Shown: positions 1-9,275, counted from the stretch's first letter. The stretch is DNA of 64,000 nucleotides from Oscillatoria sp. SIO1A7 (GCA_010672965.1 JAAHFN010000005.1:233847-297846), one strand, 5' to 3'. Program-made: numbers and translations. Notes: generated by a model from the sequence alone, not told the origin.

Positions 1-108
1 TCTCCCACACCCCACACCCCACACCCACACCCCACACCCCACACCCCACACCCGACACCCGACACCCCACACCCGACACCCGACACCCCACACCCCACAC
101 CCAACTCT
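1..108. repeat. C/A-rich minisatellite
   Basis: Tandem short units of the form CACACCC and CGACACC run from the window edge to about base 108. The same simple sequence on the other strand (GGGTGTG) appears at 44101-44158 and is woven into the array at 20165-20610. No coding potential is visible. It is an intergenic satellite cut by the window edge. Confidence 0.85.
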
Positions 109-186
109 CCCGATATGGGGACCAAGGTAGCTTATCTGACCTGACATTTTATAGTATGAAAAAGCACAGAGGTTTGGGGTGGTTGG

Positions 187-1065
187 ATGATGACAGCATT
201 GAATGATGAATTTGCCAAGCGGTATATGGCAACATTGTTAGCGCCGTTAGGGCAAGTGGAAACTAGCTGGCAAGCGATCGGGGAAGAGGAGCGTATTGTT
301 ATTTGGACTATTGCTGGTAGCAAGCAAGATAAGCAGATGCAGGAATGCTTCGGAGACAAGCGCCCTGATTTCTCGGAGTATTCAGGTCAAGATAAGTTTG
401 CCCGAGACTTGCTATCTAGCTTATTGGTGCCTCACGAAGTGACCATCGACCCTCAAGATAGGCTTAGGGAACTCGATGTTTGCTTTTCGCCAGAGCAAAG
501 GTCGTTAGAGACTCCGGAATTGTTGGGATGGTTGGGTAAGATGGCATCAGGCGCCTGCGCTTTTCAGTTTTTCTGGCACTCGCCAGATGCGATGGAAATT
601 AATGAATGTCTGGCTAATCTGTTTACTTGGTTTAACGAGTTAGAGCGCAAGGCTTCTGATGAGGGAAATGCCCTAGATGAGGAGGATTTGCCTATTTTGT
701 GGATTGTGATTCCTTCTGCTAGTTTGTGGATGCTTAAAGGTTTTTCCGCCGAGCTAGATAAAGACTGGCCGGAAGGGATTTATTTTATGGCTCCAGGCAT
801 AAAGACTGCGATCGCGGTGATAAATCAACTGCCGCCATACCCAGAAACCCTCTGGCTCCGGGTGCTCGGCAATGGCCAAACCCAAGCAGAAGCAGTTAGG
901 GAAGTGTTAGAACTTCCAAAAGACAATCCATTACGCAATAGCGTTTTGAGGATTTTAGCCGACTGGCATACCAGCTTGCAAAACGAAAAAAACCTAACCG
1001 ATGAAGATAGAGAGTTTATGGGCAATTTATACCCGGCCTATCTTTCCTGTCAAAAACAAATCTAA
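187..1065 (+). CDS. hypothetical protein
   Basis: A 292-residue soluble protein with no signal peptide or membrane segment. The two ATG codons at the start are in tandem and no strong Shine-Dalgarno precedes them. It is rich in Glu, Asp, Leu and Trp. Residues 160-185 hold a hydrophobic strand (LPILWIVIPSASLWML) followed by a possible alternating alpha/beta core, and the C-terminal 60 residues look helical. I do not recognise the family. Composition and HIP1 use match the neighbours, and the length and lack of low complexity argue for a real gene. It stands alone, followed by a broken gene on the same strand. Confidence 0.75.
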   Translation: MMTALNDEFAKRYMATLLAPLGQVETSWQAIGEEERIVIWTIAGSKQDKQMQECFGDKRPDFSEYSGQDKFARDLLSSLLVPHEVTIDPQDRLRELDVCFSPEQRSLETPELLGWLGKMASGACAFQFFWHSPDAMEINECLANLFTWFNELERKASDEGNALDEEDLPILWIVIPSASLWMLKGFSAELDKDWPEGIYFMAPGIKTAIAVINQLPPYPETLWLRVLGNGQTQAEAVREVLELPKDNPLRNSVLRILADWHTSLQNEKNLTDEDREFMGNLYPAYLSCQKQI

Positions 1066-1132
1066 TTTAGCTCTGGGCTTGTTTCCCTGCGCTAGGTTTT
1101 AAATTTTGCTACATTGATATTGCAAGTATATT

Positions 1133-1566
1133 ATGTCCTATAGTAAATTTAATGCCGAGGCAATAAAGAAAGAACTAGGGTTAAGTTTTTCTGAAAATAC
1201 AGACTTATTCTCTAGCGTCTCAGAGTTAGAATACAGTCAGTTTTTAAGAGAAGCGCTGGCATTTAATGTGGGAGCATTTCAATTTCGCATCCAGCCGCCT
1301 GACGCCTATAGGCGTAAGCCCCGCCTCCCAGGCGGCTGGCGCGGCTACACAAAACAAGCGCCCTCCGGGCTGCCCTCTTACAAAAGTGAAATGCTCCCTT
1401 TAATGTCCCCCTTGCTCTTAAAATTAGTAAGGAAAAAGCTCGTTCGGAACTAATTGTCTCTCCTATTTTGCTAGAAATAAAGGTATGGCTATGGGTCTGG
1501 TACTGCAAAGAGCGATTATGTAGCTATCTTAACATAGCAGTATTGAATTTGCGTTTTACCCTATAA
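1133..1566 (+). pseudogene. small gene split by a MITE insertion
   Basis: The frame starting at 1133 reads 45 normal residues and then runs into repeat DNA. The repeat at 1270-1398 has inverted ends and is flanked by an 8-bp direct duplication (TTTAATGT at 1262-1269 and 1399-1406). Removing the element plus one duplication joins the frame across the site and continues it without a stop to the TAA at 1564-1566, through residues such as PLALKISKEKARSELIVSP. The gene was therefore intact before the insertion. The tail after about residue 66 (WLWVWYCKERLC) looks less protein-like, so a second lesion downstream is possible. It looks like a short conserved cyanobacterial hypothetical; function unknown. 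Confidence 0.75.
1270..1398. mobile_element. MITE, 129 bp, 8-bp target duplication
   Basis: The ends are perfect 12-bp inverted repeats, GGGAGCATTTCA and TGAAATGCTCCC, flanked by TTTAATGT on both sides. The interior contains the palindrome CAGCCGCCTG...CAGGCGGCTG and a GC-rich core. There is no transposase, so mobilisation would be in trans. A second copy of the family is at 16551-16650, and fragments of the GC core occur at 61327-61380 and 61577-61664. The 8-9 bp duplications suggest a DDE transposase helper, but the parent insertion sequence is not in the window. Confidence 0.88.
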
Positions 1567-1872
1567 TAATATAGGTAGAGGCACTGCATATCGCACCCCA
1601 TATCCCGCCGGAGTGCTACTTTGCCATAAGGCCGCTAGCGAGACTCCCAAGCGTAGGAGACAGGCACCCAAGGGACGAGAGCCCCCGATCGCTAAATTAT
1701 GCATACTAAATAATGAGCGAGACTTGTAGCAAAAATACCGCTCGGCCTCGTCTAGCTACTTGCCCTCGCACCTTTTCCCCCGAAGCGATCGCTCCCGAGC
1801 GATTTCACAATCCACATCGAATAGACCCACATCGAACAACCCCAGATATAACAGCCCTACATCAAACAGCCC
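1567..1872. other. intergenic, no clear feature
   Basis: About 300 bases between the broken gene and the small membrane protein. It holds a short GC-rich patch (1610-1690) and AT-rich flanks. No promoter, RNA or repeat could be assigned. The overlapping short frames here have unlikely Pro/Thr/His-rich composition and are taken as chance. Confidence 0.4.
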
Positions 1873-2130
1873 ATGTCTCAACAACAGCCGATTAGCCCTT
1901 GGGATTACAAACCTTGGTGGTGCCAGCCTTGGTCTATTTTACTGACGGGCGTTAGCCTAATTAGCAGTAGCTGGTTTATATTTCATCGCATCTGGGCAAC
2001 CGCCATAGTTGCCCTGCCCGTATTGACTTGGATGGGTTTCTTCTTGTTGCTCTGGCCAAAACTGATGCTGGAGAGCGGCCTTCTGGAGAGTTATGGGCGA
2101 TCGGAAAAAAATGAACGGGGACCAGGATAG
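1873..2130 (+). CDS. small two-TM protein, DUF6737-like
   Basis: An 85-residue protein with the N-terminal signature PWDYKPWWCQPWSI, followed by two hydrophobic segments at about residues 22-38 and 43-62. The Trp-rich N-terminus and two-helix layout match a family of short cyanobacterial membrane proteins that I associate with DUF6737 from memory, so that family name is tentative. The function of the family is unknown. No clear Shine-Dalgarno precedes the ATG. The stop is followed at once by a heptamer satellite. Confidence 0.7.
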   Translation: MSQQQPISPWDYKPWWCQPWSILLTGVSLISSSWFIFHRIWATAIVALPVLTWMGFFLLLWPKLMLESGLLESYGRSEKNERGPG

Positions 2131-2202
2131 TTTTGAATTTTGAGTTTTGAGTTTTGAGTTTTGAATTTTGAGTTTTGAGTTTTGAGTTTTGAGTTTTGAG
2201 TT
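2131..2202. repeat. TTTTGAG heptamer satellite
   Basis: Tandem copies of TTTTGAG and TTTTGAA. Short runs of the same heptamer occur at 5600-5640, 9140-9200, 44166-44190 and 56280-56320, usually just after a stop codon. This resembles the short tandemly repeated repetitive sequences known from filamentous cyanobacteria. Confidence 0.8.
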
Positions 2203-2276
2203 ACATTTTTTTATTTAAAATTTACAACTTAAAACTCAAGTCTCGCTACAGCCAATGCCCCAATGTTTAGCTACTT

Positions 2277-4565
2277 ATGAAGCCCGTTTTTTGCAGTAAA
2301 GGACATGCAAATCCGCCTCTAAATCGCTTTTGCCAGTATTGTGGCGAGTATCTTAGCTCTGGGAACGAGCTGTCTGAAGGGGTGATTTTGGGCGATCGCT
2401 ATCGTCTGGTGCGCAAGCTAGGCCAAGGTGGATTTGGCATAACTTATCTTGCCCAAGACATCAATCGCTTTGACGAACTATGCGTCGTCAAAGAATTTGC
2501 CCCTAAAGTTCTAGGCACTCCAGCCCTGACAAAAGCTGAAGAGCTATTCGAGCGGGAAGCAGGAATCCTTTATAAGCTGCAACACCCTCAGATTCCTAAA
2601 TTCCGAGAACTCTGCCGGTGCAAAGTCGGCCAGATAACTCGTCTGTTCTTAGTACAAAGCTATATAGAAGGTCAAAACTATAGCGCCATCCTAGAGAACC
2701 GCATTCGCCAAGGACAGCCCTTCGCGGAAGACGAAGCAAAAGAACTGCTACTCCAGTTGCTCCCTGTATTGGATTACATCCACGCTCGGGGGATAATTCA
2801 CCGAGATATATCTCCAGATAACTTGATTCTGCGCAGTACAGACCAGTTGCCGATACTGATTGATTTTGGTGGCGTTAAGCAACTTGCCGCTCGTATAGAA
2901 AATCAATCTATTTTGTTTGACTTACAACTCGGTATTGCTGACTCGGGAGCAATCGTAACTCGCTTGGGAAAAGCGGGATATTCCCCAGACGAGCAACTCC
3001 AGCAAGGCTTGGTCTATCCCCATAGCGATTTGTATTCTCTGGCAGTGACTGTACTTGTCTTGCTGACCGGAAAAGAGCCGCGACATTTATTTGATAGCAA
3101 GACTTTAACCTGGGATTGGCATAATCTTAGTCTGAGTTATAACTTGGGGGCTGTTCTGAAAAAAATGCTGGCGGCCAATATAAGCGATCGCTACCAAACA
3201 GCAGCTGAGGTAAAAAAAGCAATAGAAGAAGGCGCTACCCCAGACTTATCGGAATCTCCGACATCCTCGCCGGTAGTTTTATCTACCCAAATGCCACCAG
3301 AAATGCTGGCTTCTACCGAAACAATTCCCTCTGAGTCGGGAGTTCCTGTGCCGGGAGTCCTTGTGCCACCAGAAATGCTGGCTTCTACCGAAACAATTCC
3401 CTCTGAGTCGGGAGTCCCTGTGCCGGGAGTCCTTGTGCCACCAGAAATGCTGGCTTCTACCGAAACAATTCCCTCTGAGTCGGGAGTCCCTGTGCCGGAA
3501 GTCGCCGTGCCACCAGAAATGTTGGATTCCCCGGAAGCAATTCCCTCTGAGTCGGGAGTTGCTATGGTGAAAAATTCCAGGATAAACTCTTTAGGTTTAT
3601 TGGCGAAATTGTCACTATTTTTGGCAACTATTGTCTGTTCTGGTGCGGCGGGTTGGTGGGGGGGCTGGAGTTGGATTAGTTCCAGGACTACCCCGCCGGT
3701 GCCAGTGGAAGAAGCAGAAGCAGAAGCAGGAGAAGAGCCGGTTTTATTTCAGCCCATAGACCAAGAGCCAGAGCTGTCGCCAGACTATACAGAAGAGGAA
3801 ATCCAACGCAAGTCAGCGATGAGCGATCGCCGCAAAAAACTAGAAATTGATTATGATTTTTTTGTCAAGTTAGTCAACGAGGAATTTTACGAGCAATATC
3901 CCCAAAAACGAGGATATCTGCTTTCCACCGACCCCGCCGACGAACCCTGGCGAGAGCAATGGGACGAGGTGGCAGCAGAGATATTGGAGAAGCTAGCTAC
4001 CCTGAGCCCCTCTGCAAGGCGGCGCTTGGGGCTATATGGGGTTGGCGATCGCGATCGCTGGAAAAAAGCTGCCAACCAAATGTATCTCAGTAGCAACGCT
4101 CTCTACGATTTAGCCGACGCTCAATTTATTTATCTATTTTCCAATAATGCGGGTAGAGATATTAGCGGCCAGCCTATCGACCAAGTTTGGCACGCGATCG
4201 CAGCCGACCGCCTTGATGACTTACTTTCGGGAAAATCCCTAGAGATTATTCGCTTTAAAAGGGGTGCCTTTAGGCATACTATTGGCGGTATTTTTACTCC
4301 AGGCTCGGGCAAAGTTTATACTGCTTATCTCGCTAAAGGTCAAATTCTGCGGCTTTCTTTGCAGGCAGAAGGAGCAACTCTGCTCTCTATCTACACCCCT
4401 TCTGGAGAAAAAGGCCCATTACTTAACGATTCGCCACAAGTAATTTGGAATGGTTATCTGGAGGAATCCGGTTTCTACGAAATTGCGATCGTTTCCAACG
4501 CTTCAGACCCAGTTGCCTATACTCTCGACATTGCCGTGGATAATATCAGTTCTGATTCTAATTAA
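2277..4565 (+). CDS. Ser/Thr protein kinase with zinc ribbon
   Basis: A 762-residue membrane-anchored kinase. An N-terminal zinc ribbon (FCSKGHANPP...FCQYCG, residues 5-24) is followed by a kinase domain at about 42-320: glycine loop GQGGFGITYLAQD, catalytic Lys in VVKEF, catalytic loop HRDISPDNLIL, and DFGG in place of DFG. Then come four 24-residue tandem repeats (PPEMLASTETIPSESGV; DNA unit 72 bp from 3294), one transmembrane helix at about 437-463, and a C-terminal region with a beta-rich segment that resembles PPC-type domains. The layout is typical of cyanobacterial Pkn2-type kinases with a cytoplasmic kinase and an exported sensor. It is not in an operon. The substrate is unknown. Confidence 0.93.
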   Translation: MKPVFCSKGHANPPLNRFCQYCGEYLSSGNELSEGVILGDRYRLVRKLGQGGFGITYLAQDINRFDELCVVKEFAPKVLGTPALTKAEELFEREAGILYKLQHPQIPKFRELCRCKVGQITRLFLVQSYIEGQNYSAILENRIRQGQPFAEDEAKELLLQLLPVLDYIHARGIIHRDISPDNLILRSTDQLPILIDFGGVKQLAARIENQSILFDLQLGIADSGAIVTRLGKAGYSPDEQLQQGLVYPHSDLYSLAVTVLVLLTGKEPRHLFDSKTLTWDWHNLSLSYNLGAVLKKMLAANISDRYQTAAEVKKAIEEGATPDLSESPTSSPVVLSTQMPPEMLASTETIPSESGVPVPGVLVPPEMLASTETIPSESGVPVPGVLVPPEMLASTETIPSESGVPVPEVAVPPEMLDSPEAIPSESGVAMVKNSRINSLGLLAKLSLFLATIVCSGAAGWWGGWSWISSRTTPPVPVEEAEAEAGEEPVLFQPIDQEPELSPDYTEEEIQRKSAMSDRRKKLEIDYDFFVKLVNEEFYEQYPQKRGYLLSTDPADEPWREQWDEVAAEILEKLATLSPSARRRLGLYGVGDRDRWKKAANQMYLSSNALYDLADAQFIYLFSNNAGRDISGQPIDQVWHAIAADRLDDLLSGKSLEIIRFKRGAFRHTIGGIFTPGSGKVYTAYLAKGQILRLSLQAEGATLLSIYTPSGEKGPLLNDSPQVIWNGYLEESGFYEIAIVSNASDPVAYTLDIAVDNISSDSN
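3294..3564 (+). repeat. 72-bp in-frame tandem repeat
   Basis: Units begin at 3294, 3366, 3438 and 3510; the first three are nearly identical and the fourth is diverged and partial. The period is a multiple of three, so copy-number change keeps the kinase frame. They encode a Pro/Ser/Glu-rich linker between the kinase and the transmembrane helix. Confidence 0.9.
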
Positions 4566-5235
4566 TTGGCAGCCAGAAAAATAACAACTTCCAAAAGGTA
4601 TAGCAGTAAGCTATCAGCAGTCAGCAGTCAGCAGTCAGCAAAAGTCCTGCAATCATTGCAATAGAGCGTTTGTAACTGTCCTAACCTTAACCGGTAGTGC
4701 TATATATAGCACTACGCAAATGGGTTAAGACATTTATAAATGCTCGTTCCTTAGTCAGTTCCTACTTTTGACTTTTAACTTTTGACTTTTGACTTGCGCG
4801 TAGCGCTATAAATCCCTACAGTGGAAATTGCTAGACAATGCTGATTGCCAACAGGCAATCAGTTGGTGCGTTCTACACTATAGCACTACGCATTAAAGTT
4901 AGGACAGTTCAAATCTCGCTCCTGGCTAGTAACGGCAAGGCTTGTGCCGATCGCATGACTGCTCTCTTGCTGATTGCTTACTGCTATATATAGAGTCAGA
5001 GCGAGTCAATGCAGTGAATTTGCGTAAGTCTTTATATAGAGTCTGCCCTATAAGTTCTGATTTTGCTCTCCATGTCTTTGGTCCTAGAGAAATCCCCAAA
5101 GCAACTGCTGGGTAAAACCACAGTGAGTTGCCCTCCGTCAAGAGAGTTTTTTAAAGATTTTGTATATTAACCGATAGAAACCGACAAAGTTTTGGGTAAG
5201 CTTGAGTTAGAGTGATTTAAAATTAGGGGGCCGCG
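4566..5235. repeat. repeat-rich intergenic region
   Basis: No gene seen. CAGTCAG microsatellite at 4615-4640. TATAGCACTACGCA occurs directly at about 4702 and 4879. A block at 4725-4812 (ACATTTATAAATGCTCGTTCC ... GCGCGTAGCGCTATA) recurs at 20811-20895, so it is a dispersed repeat. The rest is AT-rich. Confidence 0.6.
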
Positions 5236-5580
5236 ATGTTAGTCTTAAATGTCGCAGACTTAAAAAGTCAAGGAATTGACTATCAGGGGAAATCGCAAAT
5301 AGTTTTCTACAACACGCCATTTAGCAAAGGGCGTTCTTTTCCTAAAGAGGAGCGTGAAAAAGCGATCGCAATATGTAAGAAATACTTACAAATTGATATT
5401 GTTTGCCTGATTGTAGAAAGCCAGAACAAGCTGACCCTATGGCGGGAGATGAAAAAACCTTTACCTGCCGACAATACGGCAGCCAGCAGCAGTAACGCCA
5501 CCAAATATAAAAATCCCAGACGTGCTTCTCAAGCAAAGTCTAAAGAAGCCATCATTAATGCACCTGCGGCCAAGGGGTAA
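5236..5580 (+). CDS. hypothetical protein
   Basis: A 114-residue cytoplasmic protein. An AGGGGG ribosome site lies just upstream of the ATG. Residues 1-70 look like a compact alpha/beta domain (VLNVADLKSQGIDYQGKS, then a basic helix and the strand IDIVCLIVES). The last 40 residues are a basic, Ala/Ser/Asn-rich disordered tail that could bind nucleic acid. I cannot assign a family. It is monocistronic, with repeats on both sides. Confidence 0.7.
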   Translation: MLVLNVADLKSQGIDYQGKSQIVFYNTPFSKGRSFPKEEREKAIAICKKYLQIDIVCLIVESQNKLTLWREMKKPLPADNTAASSSNATKYKNPRRASQAKSKEAIINAPAAKG

Positions 5581-5644
5581 AATAATTGTGAGTGTTTTCT
5601 GTTGTGAGTTTTGAATTCTGAGTTCTGAATTTTAAACTCTTAGT

Positions 5645-5774
5645 TAAGCTGTTACGCATTTAGATAGGCAACCAATACCGCGACGGCGTACTCTCCGAAC
5701 CGATTGGCTAGAGCTGGCTTATCCGCCCTTTTAACGCCCGTTACTTGTACCCAACATAAATGCGCGACAGCTTA
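5645..5774. mobile_element. MITE-like element, 18-bp inverted ends, TTAGT duplication
   Basis: The ends TAAGCTGTTACGCATTTA and TAAATGCGCGACAGCTTA are inverted repeats with two mismatches. TTAGT flanks both sides (5640-5644, 5775-5779), a 5-bp target duplication. A second copy lies at 9276-9404. It carries no coding capacity. Confidence 0.78.
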
Positions 5775-5952
5775 TTAGTTTCATAGGTTTGAGTTGTAAA
5801 TAAAAGACGAGGAAGGTAGAGACTCAAGACTCGCGATCGCTCTTCGCAAGTCCTGAAGGAGTCAACTACCTATTGCAACGCAAGATACAGCCCAAATGCC
5901 GAGCCTTTAAACAATCAAAACTCAACATTTAAAATTGGGTTTAAAATTAGGT

Positions 5953-7296
5953 TTAAAATTGGTACTCTAGGCCAGTCTCCATCTTTACCTCTACGTTAGG
6001 ATTATTGCGACTAGGCTCCGCTGCGTATTGGATTCTTAAAGCATTGTTGAACGACCAGCCACCGGAAATGGGAACGGCCACGCTGCTGTTTAGCTCCATA
6101 TAATAGTCTTCCAGATTGACCAAGGGAACTTCGAGGGTGTAAAAATTGCGAAACTTTACATTGTCGAAATAGAGATCCTTGTAGCGGACTTTGTACTGAG
6201 CTACGGGAAAATCAAGGTCGTCGTTTCTTCTATTCGACTCCTCAAAGCGAATTCCCAAACCGAGTTGCATATCAAAAGATTGAGAGTTTCCGGCTCGCCA
6301 GATATTCAGTCCCGGACCTGTATAAAAACTCGTTCTGATGTCAATATCGTCTAAAGTATTTCGCCTTGCCGACGAGTTGACGAAATATTGCCAGCGGGCG
6401 GTAGCATGGTGCCGGTACTCTACCTGAAAGCGACCCTCAAATTCATTATCCTGATTGGGAGAGCTGCGGCTGTCGTCAAAATTATTGGTCGCTCTCAAAT
6501 TGATATCGATTTGGTTTCGCCGCCACTTGCGCTCGATATCAGAGGCTACGGTGAAGACGCTGGTGGTTTTATTACCGGAAAAAAATCTGCCTAGCAGTCT
6601 AATTCTCCCCGTCCAGGGAATGGGCTCGAAAGGAAATAGGGGAGGCTTTTCCTCAACCTCCGGCTGTCCGGCAACAGGGCTTTCAGATATGGCTCGCTCG
6701 CTTTGGGACAAAATCTGCTCGGAAACTTCTGAGAGTCGGAGACTGGTAGATTTTAGGGCTATTTCTGCTAGCACCGAAGCCCGAACCTGACCCTCTTCAA
6801 TCTTGTTAGCAATTTCCGCTGCTTGGGAGAAGAGTTCGCTGGCTTCTGCAGATTGTCCCAATCGAGCGTATTGGGCAGCAATGCTTCCGAGTAGAATAGC
6901 TTTTTGGCGAGAATCCACGATGAAATTGACGACCTCTAAGGCTCGCAATAAGAGATCTGCCGATCGCGAAAATTCTCCCAATTCCGCATATTTAAGGGCG
7001 ATTTCGCTCAAAACTCGCGCCTTTCCCGGAGGGTCGGCGATGGTATCGGCTATATCTTCGGCTTGCTGCAACAGGCGATCGCTTATCTGCACTTGCTCAA
7101 GCCCAGTTATATCTATTTGCCTCAAATCGCGATCGCCGACGAGTTCCCCTGCATCGCTTCCGGCATCTAGTCCGCATTCGGGACAGGTATTGCCGCTCTG
7201 CAATAGGAGAAAGGTTTGGGGATTTTGCGCTCTCACTGCCTCCCCGAGCCCAAGAGAAATCAATAAGGCTACAGCAGCTAAGTTTCTTTTTCTCAA
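5953..7296 (-). CDS. outer membrane protein with helical repeats and DUF481-like barrel
   Basis: A 447-residue exported protein. A signal peptide (MRKRNLAAVALLISLGLG, cleavage near AQA/RAQ) is followed by TPR-like helical repeats at about residues 70-205 (ISDRLLQQAEDIADTIAD, ALKYAELGEFSRSADLL). The C-terminal half at about 228-447 has alternating aromatic beta-strands and ends in LEYQF, the terminal Phe expected for Bam-dependent outer membrane barrels. The barrel half resembles DUF481/YdiY-type proteins. It probably sits in the outer membrane with periplasmic helical repeats. Monocistronic; substrate unknown. Confidence 0.78.
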   Translation of the reverse strand: MRKRNLAAVALLISLGLGEAVRAQNPQTFLLLQSGNTCPECGLDAGSDAGELVGDRDLRQIDITGLEQVQISDRLLQQAEDIADTIADPPGKARVLSEIALKYAELGEFSRSADLLLRALEVVNFIVDSRQKAILLGSIAAQYARLGQSAEASELFSQAAEIANKIEEGQVRASVLAEIALKSTSLRLSEVSEQILSQSERAISESPVAGQPEVEEKPPLFPFEPIPWTGRIRLLGRFFSGNKTTSVFTVASDIERKWRRNQIDINLRATNNFDDSRSSPNQDNEFEGRFQVEYRHHATARWQYFVNSSARRNTLDDIDIRTSFYTGPGLNIWRAGNSQSFDMQLGLGIRFEESNRRNDDLDFPVAQYKVRYKDLYFDNVKFRNFYTLEVPLVNLEDYYMELNSSVAVPISGGWSFNNALRIQYAAEPSRNNPNVEVKMETGLEYQF

Positions 7297-7870
7297 CAGT
7301 CGATTGCTCCTGTTTCTTGGAGTTAAATTTTTTGAGTAAATGAAGGCTAAAGCTCAAATGCGCCCCATTCGGGTAAAAATGACCCACCGCGATCGCTCCT
7401 TCCTAATTTTTTATACTGCACCTCCTTAACTTAACCGGCATTTCAGCCAATTTCAGATTATATAGTCTTGCACGGCATTGGGGGCATTGGGCATTGGGCA
7501 TCGGGCATGGGAGTAGGGTGCGCAATGCGGTGCTACAGTAGCACCAGACGCTATATATAGCCTTTCTCAAATTGATGTGAGATACCACCGGCGTTGCATC
7601 CCAATACGAGAACTCTCGTTCTACAGCCCAGACAGTCGCTCTTGTTATTTCTTAGCCCCTACCAGATCGTTCATTACACTTATTTGAGAAACGCTATACA
7701 GCATACGACTATTTGCGTAAGTCCGATCTAGTAGTTTTGAATAGTTTTGCAATTTCCCAAACCACTTAATCCCCCGATGGCCGATGCCCGATGCCCGACG
7801 CCCGATGCCATTTCCCAAGCTGCTTAATCCCCAATGCGAACATGCCCAATGCGAACATGCCCAATTCCTT
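7297..7870. repeat. intergenic repeats with a TA-flanked inverted element
   Basis: No gene supported. GGGCATTGG-type satellite occurs at about 7475-7515 and CCGATGCC units at 7775-7810. At 7556-7698 lies an element with ends TATAGCCTTTCTCAAAT and ATTTGAGAAACGCTATA, homologous to 28880-29022. Short frames over these repeats are taken as spurious. Confidence 0.65.
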
Positions 7871-8572
7871 TTACGCATCCGGCCCATCATATTCCCAGAT
7901 TTGCAAATTCTCTGCGATCGCCCGCAGCTCGGAACCAGTTTGCCCAGCAACTTTTGCCAAATCGCCAAACTCCGGCAAAGACTCCAATTGCTCTGCCAAC
8001 TCCAGCAGTCCTCCAGCTAACTGATAATCCGGCATTTTAGATCCCAGCAACCTTTCTTGATAACCCCCGAACCATTGCCCCCATTGCTCCCCAGTTGCCC
8101 GCCCTTGCAAGTCTTCGAGGAATTCAACTGTTGCCTCGCGACCCCGGCCGACTCGTTGCAGCAATTGCTTAAACAACTCTTCCCATTCGGCTTCCTTCAA
8201 AGGTTCAAACTCTCTGGCTAACTGTTGTCTGCCAATATCCCGAGCGATTTCGCCAATTTCGCCGCAGCCAATATCCCCCAGCTTCACCATCCCCTCGGCC
8301 AATTGCCGATTCGGCACCGGAGAGGATAAGATTGTTTTGCCAAAACGACGCAACCAAGATTTGAAGAAGCGGTCTTGCCTGCGTTCTCCCAAATACTCTA
8401 AAATACGAGATTGCTCCCAATCCGCCGCCACTTTTTCCAGCAGGCGCAGAAACAGGATTTCATAATCGGCATCGCTTAAGGGCTTAATCTCTGGCTGCGA
8501 CGGTTCTGGTTCCTGGGGCGCTGACTGCTGCTGAGTAAGTTCTTTGAGCCATTGCAAAATTTTCTGAAGCAT
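7871..8572 (-). CDS. hypothetical helical protein
   Basis: A 233-residue acidic, almost wholly helical protein without membrane segments. It has two similar halves: SDADYEILFLRLLEKVAADW... and KEAEWEELFKQLLQRVGRG..., each followed by a PNRQLAEGMVKLGDIG / PDYQLAGGLLELAEQL type segment. This indicates an internal duplication of about 95 residues. I recall this domain from cyanobacterial proteins of unknown function. The last codons lie within the CCAATGC repeat zone. It is divergent from the next gene (8656), with 83 bp between starts, so the two may share a regulatory region. Confidence 0.7.
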   Translation of the reverse strand: MLQKILQWLKELTQQQSAPQEPEPSQPEIKPLSDADYEILFLRLLEKVAADWEQSRILEYLGERRQDRFFKSWLRRFGKTILSSPVPNRQLAEGMVKLGDIGCGEIGEIARDIGRQQLAREFEPLKEAEWEELFKQLLQRVGRGREATVEFLEDLQGRATGEQWGQWFGGYQERLLGSKMPDYQLAGGLLELAEQLESLPEFGDLAKVAGQTGSELRAIAENLQIWEYDGPDA

Positions 8573-8655
8573 TTGTTATACCTGGGGCACGATCTAAACA
8601 ATTTTACTGCCGATCGCCTGACTGTTTACTGCTATATTCTATTTTTTGTCAAACT

Positions 8656-9141
8656 ATGAGAAAAATTATCATTGGTGTCATGGGTCCGGGAAATGGCGCG
8701 ATCGCCTCTGATTTGAAAAATGCTTATAAATTGGGTCAATTAATCGCCGAACGGGGCTGGGTATTGCTAACGGGCGGTCGCAAATCTGGGGTAATGGACG
8801 CAGCAACTCAAGGGGCAAAAGCTGCCAACGGTCTGACAATTGGCATTCTGCCCGATGAAGGCGAAGGTTCAATATCCGATGGGGTCGATATTGCTATTTT
8901 CACCGGCATGGGCAGCGCTCGCAATAATATTAACGTTCTCTCTAGCGATGCAGTAATTGCCTGTGGTATTGGCAGCGGCACTGCTTCAGAAATTGCCCTC
9001 GCCCTCAAAGCCAACAAGTCAGTTATTTTGTTAAACGACGACCTAACCAGCCAAGAATTTTTCCGCCAACTAGCCCCAGACCGGGTATTGCTAGCAGCTA
9101 CTTCTGAAGAAGCTATAGCGATCGCTTCTAAGCTAGTTTAA
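8656..9141 (+). CDS. TIGR00725/LOG-like Rossmann nucleotide-binding protein
   Basis: A 161-residue single-domain Rossmann protein. It begins with a beta strand IIIGVMGPGNG, and has LLTGGRKSGVMDAATQGA (corresponds to the PGGxG/GVM region of LOG/SLOG proteins), MGSARNNINVLSSDAVIACGIGSGTASEIALALK and a C-terminal helix. These features match the TIGR00725 family within the SLOG superfamily, related to cytokinin-activating phosphoribohydrolases and nucleotide-derivative sensors. The exact ligand is unknown. Length is normal for the family. Confidence 0.85.
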   Translation: MRKIIIGVMGPGNGAIASDLKNAYKLGQLIAERGWVLLTGGRKSGVMDAATQGAKAANGLTIGILPDEGEGSISDGVDIAIFTGMGSARNNINVLSSDAVIACGIGSGTASEIALALKANKSVILLNDDLTSQEFFRQLAPDRVLLAATSEEAIAIASKLV

Positions 9142-9275
9142 GTTTTAAGTTTTAATTTTTGAGTTTTGAGTTTTAAGTTTTAAGTTTTGAGTTTTAAATG
9201 TAGGGTGCGCAGTGCGCAACAGCTAGTAAATATCTGTTTATGGTTGCGATCGTCGAAAATATCTATTTTTCGAGC

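Noticed and set aside
1-108. Telomere-like C-rich repeats suggesting a linear replicon end
   Set aside because: The same satellite occurs internally at 44101-44158 and 20165-20610, and the position at base 1 is only the window edge.
547-600. Resemblance of GACAFQFFWHSPDA in the first gene to the MITE-encoded GAFQFRIQPPDA
   Set aside because: The DNA lacks the MITE ends and GC core; the likeness is too short and is taken as chance.
1713-1945. Two 60-codon frames upstream of the small membrane protein
   Set aside because: Pro/Thr/His/Ser-rich, overlapping in different frames, no ribosome site.
4926-5141. 71-codon frame on the minus strand
   Set aside because: No start signal, lies in dispersed repeat DNA and has no protein-like pattern.
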